DNA of 64,000 nt from an uncultured Clostridia bacterium (GTDB taxonomy: Bacteria > Bacillota > Clostridia > UMGS1883): the NCBI GenBank assembly GCA_947626145.1, contig CANQRB010000003.1, forward strand, positions 1-64,000, written 5' to 3'. Below are positions 33,655 through 42,644 of the stretch, piece by piece. Position 1 is the first letter of the stretch, and each line of letters starts with the position of its first letter. Both the position numbers and the translations under genes were made by a program. The notes beneath the pieces are model-generated. The model searched no databases. It saw nothing but the letters and a program-made list of their open reading frames with translations, and was not told the origin of the DNA.

Positions 33655-35160
33655 ATGTTCAACAGATCATCCGGTGTGCTCATGCACATCTCATCACTGC
33701 CGGGAAAATACGGCATAGGAAATCTGGGCAAAAGCGCCCGGGATTTTGCCGACCGGCTGGCGGATATGGGCTTTTCCGCATGGCAGATACTGCCCATCGG
33801 CCCAACGGACGCCTTTAATTCGCCCTACGCCAGCCTCAGCGCCTTCGCGGGAAATCCGGCCTTCATAGACCCCGAGCAGCTCTATGCCGACGGCCTTCTG
33901 ACGGCGGAGGAATTAAAGGCCTGCGAGGTCAACAGCCCCTACCGCACGGACTACGCCGGAGTGTACAAGTGGCTGATGCCTACCCTGCGCAAGGCTTTTT
34001 CCCGGGCCGACGAGGAGCTGATGAAAAAAGTACGTTCCTTTGCCCGCAGGAGCCACTGGCTTCCGGATTACGCCCTGTTCCGGGCCCTTAAGGAAAAGGA
34101 TCCCGAAACCCTGTGGAACCAGTGGGAGGACGGCCTTAAGCTGCGGAAAAAATCCGCCCTCGCCAAGGCAAAAAAGGAGCTGGCGGAGGACGTTGACTTC
34201 TACTGCTTTGTCCAGTATCAGTTCTACACCCAGTGGACGGAGATGAAAAAATACGTCAACTCGAAGGGTATAAGCCTCATCGGCGATATGCCCATCTATC
34301 TCAGTCTGGACAGCGCCGACATCTGGGCCAATCCGGAGCTTTTCGACCTTGACGAGGATATGTGTCAGAAGAGCTGCGCCGGAGTGCCGCCGGACTACTT
34401 CAGTCAGGAGGGCCAGCGCTGGGGCAATCCCCTCTACGACTGGGACGCCATGAAGAAGGACGGCTACGGCTGGTGGATAAGGCGGATAGAAAACTCGCTT
34501 AAGCTCTACGACGCGGTGCGCATCGACCACTTCCGGGGCTTTTCCTCCTATTGGGAGGTGCCGGGAGACAAGAGCGCCAAATTCGGCAAGTGGCGCAAGG
34601 GCCCGGGCATGGATCTCTTTAAGGCCCTGAACGAGGCTCACCCCGGAGCGGCGATAATCGCCGAGGATCTGGGGGACATAGACGACGACGTGCGGCAGTT
34701 GGTGAAGGACAGCGGCTTCCCCGGCATGGCCGTGCTGGAATTTGCCTTCATCGAGGACGGGGACAACGTCCACCTGCCCCACAACCACACGAAAAACACC
34801 GTGGCCTACACCGGCACCCACGACAATGACACCCTCATGGGCTGGCTCTGGTCCGACAGTCAGCACCGTCAGTACGGGCTGGATTACTGCAGCTTTGAGG
34901 GCGACTGGGGGCAGGGCGGCCCAAAGAGCCCGGTTATCCGCTCCTTTGTGCGCACCCTCTGGCGCAGCGGGGCCATACTTACCGTACTCCCCATTCAGGA
35001 TCTGTGCGGCTTCGGCGGCGACTGCCGCATGAATATGCCCGGCGTGGCCGACGGCAACTGGAGCTTCCGTGTGACGGAGGAGGCCCTCGATCAGATAGAC
35101 GCGGGCTGGATCAGGGGAATGACCGAGCTGTACCGGCGGAGAAATCCGCTGCTGAAATAG
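33655..35160 (+). CDS. malQ: 4-alpha-glucanotransferase (amylomaltase, GH77)
   Basis: A 501-residue disproportionating enzyme that transfers alpha-1,4-glucan segments between maltodextrins, used in starch, maltose or glycogen metabolism. The N-terminus (SSGVLMHISSLPGKYGIGNLG) is the family signature. Catalytic groups are visible: nucleophile Asp in AVRIDHFRGF (about 291), acid/base Glu in IIAEDLG (about 337) and the third Asp in GTHDNDT (about 390). The length is standard for the bacterial short form. A GGAGGAGTTACA site precedes the ATG. No other glycogen or maltose genes are near. Confidence 0.95.
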   Translation: MFNRSSGVLMHISSLPGKYGIGNLGKSARDFADRLADMGFSAWQILPIGPTDAFNSPYASLSAFAGNPAFIDPEQLYADGLLTAEELKACEVNSPYRTDYAGVYKWLMPTLRKAFSRADEELMKKVRSFARRSHWLPDYALFRALKEKDPETLWNQWEDGLKLRKKSALAKAKKELAEDVDFYCFVQYQFYTQWTEMKKYVNSKGISLIGDMPIYLSLDSADIWANPELFDLDEDMCQKSCAGVPPDYFSQEGQRWGNPLYDWDAMKKDGYGWWIRRIENSLKLYDAVRIDHFRGFSSYWEVPGDKSAKFGKWRKGPGMDLFKALNEAHPGAAIIAEDLGDIDDDVRQLVKDSGFPGMAVLEFAFIEDGDNVHLPHNHTKNTVAYTGTHDNDTLMGWLWSDSQHRQYGLDYCSFEGDWGQGGPKSPVIRSFVRTLWRSGAILTVLPIQDLCGFGGDCRMNMPGVADGNWSFRVTEEALDQIDAGWIRGMTELYRRRNPLLK

Positions 35161-35193
35161 CCAAAATCGTTTCAGGAACAGGAGCTGTTGTAT

Positions 35194-35445
35194 ATGCAGG
35201 ATACGCAAAGCCGCGTGGCCCTCATAGGCATAATCGTACAAAATCCGGACTCGGTTGAAAAAATGAACGCCATCCTTCACAATTACAGGGACGTGATAAT
35301 CGGCCGTATGGGTCTGCCCTACCGCGAAAAGAACATCAGCGTGATAAGCGTGGCGGTGGACGCTCCGGCGGCGGTGATAAGCGCCCTCAGCGGCAAAATC
35401 GGAATGCTGGACGGAGTGGCGGCAAAGACGGTTTATTCAAACTAA
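35194..35445 (+). CDS. TM1266-family (iron-only hydrogenase system) putative regulator
   Basis: An 83-residue protein resembling the TM1266 family of small ferredoxin-like/ACT-like proteins, annotated as putative regulators because they often sit next to [FeFe] hydrogenase maturation genes. Seen here: ALIGIIVQNPDSVEKMNAILHNY, IIGRMGLPYREKNISVISVAV, and the end GKIGMLDGVAAKTVYS. The ATG at 35194 lies 9 bp after AGGAG; a TTG two codons upstream is too close. It sits 33 bp behind malQ, not with hydrogenase genes, though a hydrogenase lies 28 kb away. The regulatory role is a family annotation, not shown here. Confidence 0.85.
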   Translation: MQDTQSRVALIGIIVQNPDSVEKMNAILHNYRDVIIGRMGLPYREKNISVISVAVDAPAAVISALSGKIGMLDGVAAKTVYSN

Positions 35446-35548
35446 TTAGTATACTAAAAAGTTCATAATTTGTTCATTATTTTTACACGTTATTTTAATA
35501 TAAAAGGATTATCATATGTCCATAATTTGTATTCTTGGAGGTAGAACA

Positions 35549-38236
35549 ATGGCAGATAAGGATATGAACAAAGACCTGCCCCTCGAAGGGGACAGCCCCG
35601 GGGAGGCCGCGCCCGAACAGGAGGAGACCGCGCCTCAGACGGACGCCGCGCCCGAGGGAGAAGCTCAGGAGGAGAACCATTCCGGCGAAGAGCCCTCCGG
35701 CGGCGAGGAAATAGCGCCGCCGCCGGTAATTAAAAAGAGAAAAAAGAGCTTCCTCAAAAGCAAGTGGTTCAAATGGATTGTGATAATCCTCATAATTGCC
35801 GCTCTGGTCAGCGCCTATTTTATACATAAGAATATAAAGGCCAAACAGGAGGCCGAGGCCGCCGCCACGAGCAATACCGCCGTTGTCACACGGGGCGACA
35901 TAACGGTCAAGATAACTGGTTCGGGCACGGTAGAGCCGATCGAGACATATAATATCATTCCCACGGTGAGCGGCACGATCGACGCCGACTACTACGAGGA
36001 AGGCGACTACGTTGAGGAGGGCGCCGTGCTGTACCGCTTCGACAGCACTGTGGCTGACAACGCCATCCGCACGGCGGAAAATTCCATCAAGACCGCCGAG
36101 AACGGAGTCAAGACCTCGGAAAACTCGGTCAAGACCTCCGAAATTTCCGTAAAGAATGCGGAAAACGCCATCAAGACCGCCGAGAACGGAGTTAAGACCT
36201 CGGAAAATTCCGTCAAATCCTCGGAAAATTCCGTGCGCACCTCGGAAAATTCCGTTAAAAACGCCGAAAATGCGGTGCATACCGCCGAAAACGCCGTAAA
36301 AACGGCAGAGAACGCCGTCACCACCTCGGAGAACAGCGTTGCCGCCGCCGAGAACACCGTTGAGCGGGCCGAGGTGGAGCTCCAGAACCGGGCCGACGAC
36401 ATTGAGCGGGCCGAGGAAAATCTGGAAAAGCTGAACATCTACGCCAACTCCGACGGTAAGGTTGGCGATCTGGCTCTCACGGTAGGCAACGACACCTCCG
36501 GCAGAATATGCACCATTACCGACACCTCCACTCTGCTGGTGAAGATACCCTTCAATTCTGCCCAGTTTGAGCAGATACGCGTGGGCGACAGCGTTACCGT
36601 CAGCATTGAAAAGTACATGACCACCGCCGGAGGCAAAGTGACCCGCAAGTATAACGCCGCCGGAACCGGCAGCGACGGCAGCGTGGTCTATGATGTGGAA
36701 ATACAGATAAACAGCGGCGTCGAGCTGCCGGCGGGCACCTATGTCACCGCTTCCGTAAACACAGGCGAAGGGACCGTAAGCTCCGCTCAGGCCGGAGCGG
36801 TGTACTATCCAGACACCACCAGCGTAATGGCCGAATACAGCGGCAAGGTGAAAGAGGTTCTTGTGAAGAACGGCGACTGGGTAAAGAAGGGCGACCTGAT
36901 AGCCCGACTCAGCAGCACGACCCTTGAGGACGCCCTCAAGACCGCTCAGCAGAACTACGACAACGCCGAGCGCTCCCTTCAGGAGGCGCAGAACAGCTAT
37001 GAGAACGCCCTCATAAATCTTGACAACTCCAAAACCAGCCTTGACAATGCCAAAGCTTCGTTGGACAATTCCCAGATAAGCCTTGACAACGCTCAGGCCA
37101 ACTATGACAATTCCCTCAACTCTCTGGACAGCGCCCGGGCCAGTCTTGACAACTCCAAGACCAGTCTGGACAACTCCTATTCCTCCCTTGACACGGCCAA
37201 GACTAACCTTGACAACTCCAAGACCAGTCTCGACAACTCCAGAACCAGTCTGGACAACGCCCAGACCACCCTTGAGGACAGGAAGAAGGACGCCGAGGAC
37301 TACACCATAACCGCTCCCATCAGCGGCGTGATAATGAGCAAGGACTACAAGGCCGGGGACACCATCTACGGCCAGAACTCCACCACACTGATGGTCATCG
37401 CCGACATGAGCAAAATGAAGTTCACCATCAGCGTCGATGAGCTGGACATTTCACGTATAGCTCTGGGGCAGGAGGTCGAGGTCACCAGCGACGCTCTGGA
37501 GGGCGTTGAGCTGGTGGGATACATAACCAACATCTCTCAGCTGGGTACGGCCCAGAACGGCGTTACCAACTATCCTGTTGAGGTCACCATCGACGAACCC
37601 GGCGACCTGATGAGCGGCATGAACGTCAGCGCAGAGATTGTCGTGGGCGAGGTCTTTGACGTGATACAGGTTCCCGTCACGGCGGTCAGCTACTTCGAGG
37701 GTAAACACTACGTCACGGTAGTGGGCGAGGTGGCCGGCATGGCCGACACCGGTGCCGACGGCGTGACCGTTCCTCCCGGAGGCATGGGCCGTCACGCCGA
37801 GGGCGAGGCCGCCGGGGAAGGCGCTCCGGAGGGTGCGGCTCCCGAGGGTGAAGCTCCGCCTGACGACGGCGGCCACGGAGCCGTGGCGGTTCCCGTCGGC
37901 AGCATGGACGCCGCCGAAAGGGATAACGCCGCAGAAATCGGCGGCGCGTCCGAGCAGCGTTCCGGAAGGCGCAGCTCCGGCAAAGGCGGCAGTGAGTCCG
38001 GCAACATCACCATCTTCGATCAGGAACAGCGCGTCGAAGTTGAGGTCGGCCTCAGCAACGACGACTATTACGAAATCAAGAGCGGCCTTCGTGTGGGTCA
38101 GGTAGTCCGTGACAACGGCACCGGCTCCGGCAGCACCAATCCCTTCGCCATGATGATGAGCGGCATGAGCGGCATGGGCGGCGGCCCACAGGGCGGCGGC
38201 GGAGGCAGACCCCAGGGCGGCGGCGGCCCCAGATAA
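35549..38236 (+). CDS. ABC exporter membrane-fusion/adaptor protein with two tandem HlyD-like modules
   Basis: An 895-residue adaptor for a MacB-type exporter, more than twice the usual length. An acidic Pro/Glu cytoplasmic tail (1-65) leads to one membrane helix (about 75-95). Module 1 has a split lipoyl domain (ITVKITGSGTVEPIET...) around a heptad array (about 170-287) of near-perfect A-E-N-x-V-K-T repeats, then a beta-barrel. Module 2 restarts near 426 (AEYSGKVKEVLVKNGDWVKKG), with a second array (about 469-582) of S-L-D-N-S/A-K/Q-T repeats, the closing lipoyl half and a second barrel (about 620-697). An acidic Ala/Pro/Gly insert (about 730-825) and a Gly-rich tail end the protein. The ATG follows GGAGGTAGAACA. 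First gene of a four-gene run. Confidence 0.9.
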   Translation: MADKDMNKDLPLEGDSPGEAAPEQEETAPQTDAAPEGEAQEENHSGEEPSGGEEIAPPPVIKKRKKSFLKSKWFKWIVIILIIAALVSAYFIHKNIKAKQEAEAAATSNTAVVTRGDITVKITGSGTVEPIETYNIIPTVSGTIDADYYEEGDYVEEGAVLYRFDSTVADNAIRTAENSIKTAENGVKTSENSVKTSEISVKNAENAIKTAENGVKTSENSVKSSENSVRTSENSVKNAENAVHTAENAVKTAENAVTTSENSVAAAENTVERAEVELQNRADDIERAEENLEKLNIYANSDGKVGDLALTVGNDTSGRICTITDTSTLLVKIPFNSAQFEQIRVGDSVTVSIEKYMTTAGGKVTRKYNAAGTGSDGSVVYDVEIQINSGVELPAGTYVTASVNTGEGTVSSAQAGAVYYPDTTSVMAEYSGKVKEVLVKNGDWVKKGDLIARLSSTTLEDALKTAQQNYDNAERSLQEAQNSYENALINLDNSKTSLDNAKASLDNSQISLDNAQANYDNSLNSLDSARASLDNSKTSLDNSYSSLDTAKTNLDNSKTSLDNSRTSLDNAQTTLEDRKKDAEDYTITAPISGVIMSKDYKAGDTIYGQNSTTLMVIADMSKMKFTISVDELDISRIALGQEVEVTSDALEGVELVGYITNISQLGTAQNGVTNYPVEVTIDEPGDLMSGMNVSAEIVVGEVFDVIQVPVTAVSYFEGKHYVTVVGEVAGMADTGADGVTVPPGGMGRHAEGEAAGEGAPEGAAPEGEAPPDDGGHGAVAVPVGSMDAAERDNAAEIGGASEQRSGRRSSGKGGSESGNITIFDQEQRVEVEVGLSNDDYYEIKSGLRVGQVVRDNGTGSGSTNPFAMMMSGMSGMGGGPQGGGGGRPQGGGGPR

Positions 38237-38251
38237 AGGAGGAGCGGCACA

Positions 38252-38947
38252 ATGATCAGAATTAAAAATATGTACAAGATATACAAGATGGGCGACGTGG
38301 AGGTACGGGCGCTGAACGGCATTAACCTCCACATCAAGCCCAAGGAATTTGTGTCCATAATCGGCCCCTCCGGCAGCGGCAAGTCCACTCTCATGAACAT
38401 GATAGGCTGCCTCGACACCGCCACCAGCGGAGAATACTGGATAGACGGCATACCCGTGGAAAACATGAGCGAGGACGATCTGGCGGCCCTGCGGAATGAA
38501 AAAATAGGCTTCATCTTTCAGGGCTACAACCTTTTGCCAAAGCTCTCCGCTCTGGAAAACGTGGAGCTGCCTCTGATTTACCGGGGCATCGACTCCGCCC
38601 GCCGGCGGGAGCTGGCCGAGGCCGCCCTCTACCGTGTGGGTATGTATGAGCGTATGAACCACAAGCCCAAGGAGCTTTCCGGCGGCCAGCAGCAGCGTGT
38701 GGCCATAGCCCGTGCCCTGAGCAACAAGCCCTCGCTGATACTGGCCGACGAGCCCACCGGCGCGCTGGATTCCAAGACCGGCATCGAGGTTCTCCAGATG
38801 ATGAAGGATATACATAAAGAGGGCAACACCGTCGTCCTCATCACCCACGACAGCAATATCGCCCGCAACGCCGAGCGTGTGGTACGCATAGCCGACGGCG
38901 TCATCACCAGCGACACCACCGACGTCAAGGATGTGGTCACGGGATGA
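38252..38947 (+). CDS. MacB-type ABC exporter ATP-binding protein
   Basis: A 231-residue ATPase of the MacB/LolD/FtsE family. Walker A GPSGSGKST, Q-loop FIFQGYNLLPKLSALENVELPL, signature LSGGQQQR, Walker B LILADEPTGALD and H-loop VLITHD are all intact. It begins 15 bp after the adaptor gene and overlaps the permease by 4 bp (ATGA), so the three proteins make one exporter. In Firmicutes such systems export peptides, lipids or antimicrobials, or act in envelope-stress detoxification; the substrate is not evident. Confidence 0.95.
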   Translation: MIRIKNMYKIYKMGDVEVRALNGINLHIKPKEFVSIIGPSGSGKSTLMNMIGCLDTATSGEYWIDGIPVENMSEDDLAALRNEKIGFIFQGYNLLPKLSALENVELPLIYRGIDSARRRELAEAALYRVGMYERMNHKPKELSGGQQQRVAIARALSNKPSLILADEPTGALDSKTGIEVLQMMKDIHKEGNTVVLITHDSNIARNAERVVRIADGVITSDTTDVKDVVTG

Positions 38948-40137
38948 ATATCGGCATGGCCTTTAAAATGGCTATCAACAGCGTCATGTCCGCAAAGATA
39001 CGCTCTTTTCTGACGATGCTGGGCATTATAATCGGCGTGGCCTCGGTAATAGTGCTGGTAAATCTGGTCACTGCCTCAACGCTGAGTATGCGTTCCCAGC
39101 TGGAGAGCATGGGTACCAACCTGATACAGGTTTCCATCAACCGCGGCGGTTGGGGCCAGACCCGCAGTGTATCCCTCGACGACATCGAGGAGCTGACTGG
39201 GGAAAACAGTGACCTTTTTGAGGCCGTTACCCCTCTTGTCAGCGGAATGGGCGTCATCAAGTACGGCACCAATAATGTCAGCAGCAGTCTTACCGGCGTA
39301 AGCGAGGACTATCTGTCCATCCGCAGCCGTGAAGTGGTGGACGGACGTTTCATAACAGAAACTGACTGTGACAACCGCAGCAACGTGGTTGTCATAGGCG
39401 AGTACATAAGACAGGAGCTCTTCGGCAGCGAAAGTCCTGTGGGCCAGACCGTGAAGATAAATAACGAAAAATTCACGGTGATCGGTCTTTTGGATCAAAA
39501 GTCCTCCAACGCTTCATCGGGAAGCGACGACGACATAATAATCATTCCCTATACCCGGGCCACACGGCTGCTGAGGAATGCCAATATAAACAGCTTCATG
39601 GTTTCGGCCGTGAGCTCGGACTACATGAGCGAGGCTACCGAGGCCATCGAGAACTTTCTCTATAAAAAATTCAAAAACGACGACTATTACAACGTCCTTA
39701 ACACCGCCGAGCTGATAGACACCATTGACGACGCTTTGGGCACTATGAGCCTGCTCATGGCGGGCATTGCCGGTATATCGCTGCTGGTGGGAGGCATAGG
39801 CATAATGAACATCATGCTTGTGACCGTTTCCGAGCGCACAAGGGAGATAGGCATACGCAAATCCATAGGCGCAAAGCGTAAAAGCATAATAACGCAGTTC
39901 CTGATAGAATCCGCAGTCATAAGCTGCATGGGGGGAATTATCGGAATTGTGGTAGGAATCGGCGGCAGTTATTTTGTGTGCAAGGCGCTGAGTATGGACG
40001 CCGTCCCCTTGGCAAATCAGGTGACGGTTATCTCAGGCTCCTTCGCCTTCTCCGCCCTTATCGGCATCTTCTTCGGCCTGTATCCGGCCAATAAGGCGGC
40101 CAAGCTCAACCCCATCGACGCATTGAGGAACGATTAA
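38944..40137 (+). CDS. MacB/FtsX-type ABC exporter permease
   Basis: A 397-residue permease with the MacB topology: one N-terminal helix (RSFLTMLGIIIGVASVIVLVNL), a large extracellular domain of about 220 residues (MacB_PCD type), then three C-terminal helices (MAGIAGISLLVGGIGIMNIMLVTV; AVISCMGGIIGIVVGIGGSYF; GSFAFSALIGIFFGLYPANKAAKLNPIDAL). The terminal P-x-x-A-A-x-L-x-P-I-x-A-L motif is the family signature. It works as a homodimer with the preceding ATPase. A predicted SLH-domain protein follows after 24 bp. Confidence 0.95.
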   Translation: MNIGMAFKMAINSVMSAKIRSFLTMLGIIIGVASVIVLVNLVTASTLSMRSQLESMGTNLIQVSINRGGWGQTRSVSLDDIEELTGENSDLFEAVTPLVSGMGVIKYGTNNVSSSLTGVSEDYLSIRSREVVDGRFITETDCDNRSNVVVIGEYIRQELFGSESPVGQTVKINNEKFTVIGLLDQKSSNASSGSDDDIIIIPYTRATRLLRNANINSFMVSAVSSDYMSEATEAIENFLYKKFKNDDYYNVLNTAELIDTIDDALGTMSLLMAGIAGISLLVGGIGIMNIMLVTVSERTREIGIRKSIGAKRKSIITQFLIESAVISCMGGIIGIVVGIGGSYFVCKALSMDAVPLANQVTVISGSFAFSALIGIFFGLYPANKAAKLNPIDALRND

Positions 40138-40161
40138 TCCGGTCAAGGAGGTATAACATAA

Positions 40162-42525
40162 ATGAAATATAAAACGCTGATCGCGGCCCTTGTCTGCCTT
40201 CTGATTGCAGCCGTGCCCGCCTTTGCCGCCGACTATTCCGACATAGCCGACGACCCGGCGCTGGACGAGGCGGTGAGCATACTCAGCCGTCTGGACATCA
40301 TCTCCGGCGGCGACGACGGTCTTTACCGCCCCGGCGACAATCTGACCCGGGCCGAGTTTTCCAAAATAGCCACCTATCTCTCGGGCGCCGAGGAAAACGC
40401 CGTAAGCACCGGCGTGCCCTTCGTCGATGTGCCAACCGGCCACTGGGCCACGGCCTATATCGGCTATGTGAGCAATACCGGCATAATCTCCGGCTATCCC
40501 GACGGCACCTTTGCTCCCGAGGAAAAAATAAGCTGGGCTCAGGCCCTGACCGTGACGGTTCGGGTGCTGGGCTACAGCGGTGAGGACGTGGCCTACCGCT
40601 GGCCCGATGGCTATATCGAAAAGGCTCAGGCCATCGGCCTGCTGGACGGGCTGACGGTGACGGACTACAACGCGCCCATAACCCGGGGCGAAGCGGCTCT
40701 CCTCTTTCAAAACGCCCTGTTCACCGACATGAAAAACGGCGGCGAGCTTATCTCCATGCGCAAGGTCACCCGTGCGGAGGACGTGGCCGTCATCGCCGAC
40801 AGCCTTGTTGACGTGACCCTCGCCTCCGACATGATAAAGACCTCCGCCGGCAGCTTCAAGGTTCCCGAGGATCCGGAGCAGACGCCGCAGGTGGGCGATT
40901 ACGGCGACCTGTACTACGACACCGACAGCCGCATTGTAACCTTCGTGCCCGAAGCGGAGACCGTCCGGACGCTGACCGTGACAAGCACCTTTATGAACGC
41001 CGAGACCAATAAGGTGGAGATAAATTACACCGAGAACGGCGCCGCCGGAACCGAAAGCTTCGAGCTCAACCGTCCCCTTTACAACGAGGGCAGCGCCCTC
41101 ACCATCGGCAACGGCTATCAGCTCATGGGCGAGGGCAGCCAGCTCAAGCTCTATTACGACAGCGAGGGCGGCTTCCGACGGGCCATGCTCAGCACCGTTA
41201 CACTGGCCGGGCCCAAGGTTGTGGAAAGCGAGAGCTTCTCGCCGGTGCGCGAGTTCAATATAGCCGACACCTCTACCCTGCGCGTCATTCGCAAGGGCCT
41301 TACGGCCAAACTCAGCGACATAGAACGCTTCGATGTGCTTTACTACGCCGAAAACACCAACACTCTCTACGCCTACGCCGACAGCGTAACCGGCATCTAT
41401 GAAAAGGCCCACCCCATCAAGGCCAACGTCACCAGCATAACCCTAAGCGGCACGGAATACGAGCTGGCCACTCAGGACGCCATAAACAAGCTGAACGAAA
41501 GCCCCGGCGCCTTTGCCATAAACGACCGGATAACCCTGCTCAAGGGCCGCAACGGCGAGATCGTGGGCGTGGCGGACACCGACAGCGCCGACCTCCTCGG
41601 CTACGGAGTGATCCAGAACGCCTACACGGTGATCTCTCAGGACGAAGACAATCTCGGCCGCGAGGAGTACTGGGTGACAGTGTTCACCGCCGACGGAGCC
41701 TCCTCGGACTACCGCTGCGACGCGGATTACACCGACTATATCGGCGAGTTCCGCCGTCTGGTGTTCACGGACGGGGCCCTGAGCCTTGAAAAGGTGAAGT
41801 ACAACGTGTTCACCGGCGTTCTTGACGCTTCCGTTCCCTCGCTGGCCGGTCACTGGTTCGCCAACGACTTCGGTATAATCGAGCTGGTAAGCCTGCCGGA
41901 CAACGGGCCCGCGACGCTGCGCACAGTTTCTCTCGACGAGCTCAACCGCAAGTCCCTGACCATTTCGGACATAATCCACATCCAGACCGTGGGCGAAATG
42001 GACGACATCTCCATCCTCTACCTCGGTTCAGTCACCAAGGAGCAGTACAGCTACGGCGTGATAAAGGAAAAGGAAGAGTCGAGCGAAGTCATATCCACGG
42101 AAACCAAGGTCGATCAAACCGGACAGCCGGTAGTGGACTATCACTTTTACAAATACTCATATACCGTTCTGCTGGGCAATCAGGAGGTCGTGTTAAACAA
42201 CAATTACCTCTTTGATACCGGCGAGGCCATCGGTTACGGCACGGACGAGGACGGCGAGACGAATTTCATCAGCCTTGCCAAAATAGGCGAAGGCAAGACC
42301 GTGACGGCCGTCACATCAAACAGGATAAAGGTGGACGACACCATATACACCATGAGCGGCAGCGCGGTGGCCTATGGCGGCGACTATCCCAAGAATTATC
42401 GGGCGCTGAGCCTTGACGAGCTGACCGACATTGAAAACGTGAAATCTGTAACCCTCTATTCCGACCGCTCCATTTCAAGCGGCGGCTCCGTGAGAGTCAT
42501 TATCCTTAACATAAAGGAAGACTAA
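40162..42525 (+). CDS. S-layer-homology (SLH) domain cell-wall protein
   Basis: A 787-residue exported protein. The signal peptide (about 1-22, cleavage at AFA-A) is followed by three SLH repeats (about 23-80, 85-148, 150-192; ITRGEAALLFQNALF closes the third), which bind pyruvylated secondary cell-wall polymer. The remaining 590 residues are beta-rich and repetitive in character (TSITLSGTEYELA, GVIQNAYTVIS, KVKYNVFTGVLD, GVIKEKEESSE), with no enzyme motif found. As the last gene of the exporter operon it may be a wall-anchored partner or scaffold of the exporter, or simply an S-layer protein; the link is positional only. Confidence 0.9.
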   Translation: MKYKTLIAALVCLLIAAVPAFAADYSDIADDPALDEAVSILSRLDIISGGDDGLYRPGDNLTRAEFSKIATYLSGAEENAVSTGVPFVDVPTGHWATAYIGYVSNTGIISGYPDGTFAPEEKISWAQALTVTVRVLGYSGEDVAYRWPDGYIEKAQAIGLLDGLTVTDYNAPITRGEAALLFQNALFTDMKNGGELISMRKVTRAEDVAVIADSLVDVTLASDMIKTSAGSFKVPEDPEQTPQVGDYGDLYYDTDSRIVTFVPEAETVRTLTVTSTFMNAETNKVEINYTENGAAGTESFELNRPLYNEGSALTIGNGYQLMGEGSQLKLYYDSEGGFRRAMLSTVTLAGPKVVESESFSPVREFNIADTSTLRVIRKGLTAKLSDIERFDVLYYAENTNTLYAYADSVTGIYEKAHPIKANVTSITLSGTEYELATQDAINKLNESPGAFAINDRITLLKGRNGEIVGVADTDSADLLGYGVIQNAYTVISQDEDNLGREEYWVTVFTADGASSDYRCDADYTDYIGEFRRLVFTDGALSLEKVKYNVFTGVLDASVPSLAGHWFANDFGIIELVSLPDNGPATLRTVSLDELNRKSLTISDIIHIQTVGEMDDISILYLGSVTKEQYSYGVIKEKEESSEVISTETKVDQTGQPVVDYHFYKYSYTVLLGNQEVVLNNNYLFDTGEAIGYGTDEDGETNFISLAKIGEGKTVTAVTSNRIKVDDTIYTMSGSAVAYGGDYPKNYRALSLDELTDIENVKSVTLYSDRSISSGGSVRVIILNIKED

Positions 42526-42536
42526 ATAAACTAAAT

Positions 42537-42579
42537 AATTATACAAAGAACGCCGGCCGCCGGCGTTCTTTGTATAATT
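42537..42579 (+). terminator. long palindromic terminator after the exporter operon
   Basis: A roughly 20-bp stem centred on ACAAAGAACGCCGG/CCGGCGTTCTTTGT with a 3-nt loop, 11 bp after the SLH stop. It lacks a long T-tract but is very stable. Confidence 0.7.
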
Positions 42580-42584
42580 TAGTC

Positions 42585-42614
42585 TTGACTACTCCCCTGT
42601 TTATGTCATATAAT
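42585..42614 (+). promoter_or_regulatory. promoter of the CDF transporter gene
   Basis: TTGACT-18-TATAAT, 30 bp before the start codon. Confidence 0.8.
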
Positions 42615-42644
42615 GTATTATATATATCAAAAGGGGGCGTCACA

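Noticed and set aside
36060-37290. Short direct repeats that look array-like, a possible CRISPR
   Set aside because: The repeat unit is 21 nt (7 codons), stays in frame and encodes coiled-coil heptads. There are no unique spacers, and no cas genes are nearby.
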